From CAYSHJ01 sp964589725 (GTDB taxonomy: Bacteria; Planctomycetota; Planctomycetia; Planctomycetales; Planctomycetaceae), in the NCBI GenBank assembly GCA_964589725.1, contig CAZPUJ010000717.1, forward strand, positions 1 through 6,766: DNA of 6,766 nt. Direction: 5' to 3'. Under the pieces are notes generated by a model that was not told the origin of the DNA, searched no databases, and saw only the letters and a list, made by a program, of their open reading frames with translations. The translations under genes were made by a program, and so were the position numbers. Shown in pieces: positions 6,119-6,766 of this stretch (positions are counted from its first letter, which is position 1; every line of letters begins with the position of its first letter).

Positions 6119-6766
6119 ATGGTATTGTCGGCTTGGCGTCGTCTGTTGAAATCACAATTAACCTCTCGGTCACGACGACGCCGGCAGTCCGTCGCGGCGG
6201 AGAAACTCGAAACACGCGCGATGCTGTCTGTCACGACAGTGATTGCCACGGGCGGCGTTGTGACGATCAATGTCACTGCCGCGGACAGCGTCACGGTCAG
6301 CGCCAGTAATACCTCTGGTACCGGATTTATGACCGTGAACGGAAGTTCGAAGCCCATCCTTGCGAGCGCCGTGACCTCGCTCAAGGTCAATTGCACGGGG
6401 ACGTTCAATAACAACATCAATCTCACCGCGGTAGACACACTGCATGGGTATGGGGTGGGAGCCACCGTAAAGGCTGGCGGGGGCAACGACAGTATCAGGG
6501 GCAGTGCATTCGCCGATTCGCTCGACGGCCAGGAAGGGAACGACACGATCACCGGTGTCATTGGAGCTGACATCATCAAGGGCAGCAGCGGCACCGACCT
6601 GCTTGTGGTTTCCGGCCTGTTCACCACGATGACGTTGGCCAGCACGACTTATTCAGACTCCTCGGGCGCCGCAGCGACTCTCGCAAGTATCGAATCCGCT
6701 AAGTTGACGAGTACCGATCCCGCTGGAGTCAACATTGACGCGACGGCCTTCACCGGAAAAACGACC
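6119..6766 (+). CDS. Secreted/surface protein with LEPR-XLL-like N-terminus and RTX-like repeats, 3' end outside window
   Basis: The reading frame opens at ATG 6119, with GGAG seven bases upstream, and is still open at the window edge after 216 codons. The N-terminus is strongly basic (R17-R22 region) and ends in KLETRAMLS (29-37), resembling the LEPR-XLL motif found at the start of very large secreted proteins of planctomycetes. Residues 38-118 are Thr/Val/Asn-rich with alternating hydrophobics, suggesting beta structure. Residues 120-164 are five in-phase nonapeptides, GGGNDSIRG, SAFADSLDG, QEGNDTITG, VIGADIIKG and SSGTDLLVV, each with Asp at position 5. They approximate the RTX GGxGxDxUx calcium-binding beta-roll repeat but several lack the glycines. 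A Ser/Thr/Ala-rich stretch follows. The likely role is a calcium-stabilised cell-surface or matrix protein. Total length and C-terminal domains are unknown. The start and motifs are convincing. Confidence 0.85.
   Translation, partial: MVLSAWRRLLKSQLTSRSRRRRQSVAAEKLETRAMLSVTTVIATGGVVTINVTAADSVTVSASNTSGTGFMTVNGSSKPILASAVTSLKVNCTGTFNNNINLTAVDTLHGYGVGATVKAGGGNDSIRGSAFADSLDGQEGNDTITGVIGADIIKGSSGTDLLVVSGLFTTMTLASTTYSDSSGAAATLASIESAKLTSTDPAGVNIDATAFTGKTT

Noticed and set aside
5830..6645. 271-codon minus-strand frame
   Set aside because: It runs antisense to the RTX-like gene, whose plus frame shows clear nonapeptide repeats and a good ribosome-binding site. Its long Pro/Val/Thr stretch is the mirror of those repeats.
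1..6766. CRISPR array, tRNA/rRNA genes, insertion sequence or complete defence system
   Set aside because: No regularly spaced repeats, cloverleaf, transposase motifs or recognised defence domains were seen on either strand.

Overview
The window looks like a chromosomal segment from a planctomycete (phylum Planctomycetota). The evidence is the combination of a DUF1501 protein with a twin-arginine start, a secreted prenyltransferase/squalene-oxidase-repeat protein, a large surface-type protein opening with an LExRxML (LEPR-XLL-like) motif followed by RTX-like nonapeptides, and a short CGAAATCCGAATGA-type tandem repeat of a kind I recall from planctomycete and verrucomicrobial intergenic DNA. 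Base composition is moderately GC-rich by eye (not computed). Species cannot be named from this sequence.

Layout. Positions 1581 to 1 (minus strand) hold the first 527 codons of glmS, glucosamine-6-phosphate synthase; its 3' end lies outside the window. A 543-base divergent intergenic region (1582-2124) carries a plausible glmS promoter, two leader hairpins (one covering the Shine-Dalgarno), a 21-nt imperfect inverted repeat and a small hairpin, but no convincing gene. Four genes then run on the plus strand: a ClpP-like serine-protease homologue that seems to lack the catalytic Asp (2125-2766), a YbaK-type aminoacyl-tRNA deacylase (2795-3304), a secreted alpha/alpha-toroid protein with three exact QxxxGxW motifs (3378-4415), and a DUF1501 protein (4418-5800). 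After a 318-base gap with several hairpins, a secreted or surface protein with RTX-like repeats starts at 6119 and runs off the right edge.

How the genes fit together. glmS commits fructose-6-phosphate to UDP-GlcNAc and cell-envelope sugar synthesis. The ClpP-like and YbaK genes both fall under quality control (protein turnover, mistranslation) but need not be functionally linked; a repeat covers their junction. The QxxxGxW protein and the DUF1501 protein are separated by only 2 bases and both carry export signals, so they are probably co-translated and act together outside the cytoplasm. No complete new defence or mobile system is visible. The most notable points are the ClpP-like protein with a substituted triad residue, the exported QxxxGxW/DUF1501 pair, and the structured glmS upstream region.
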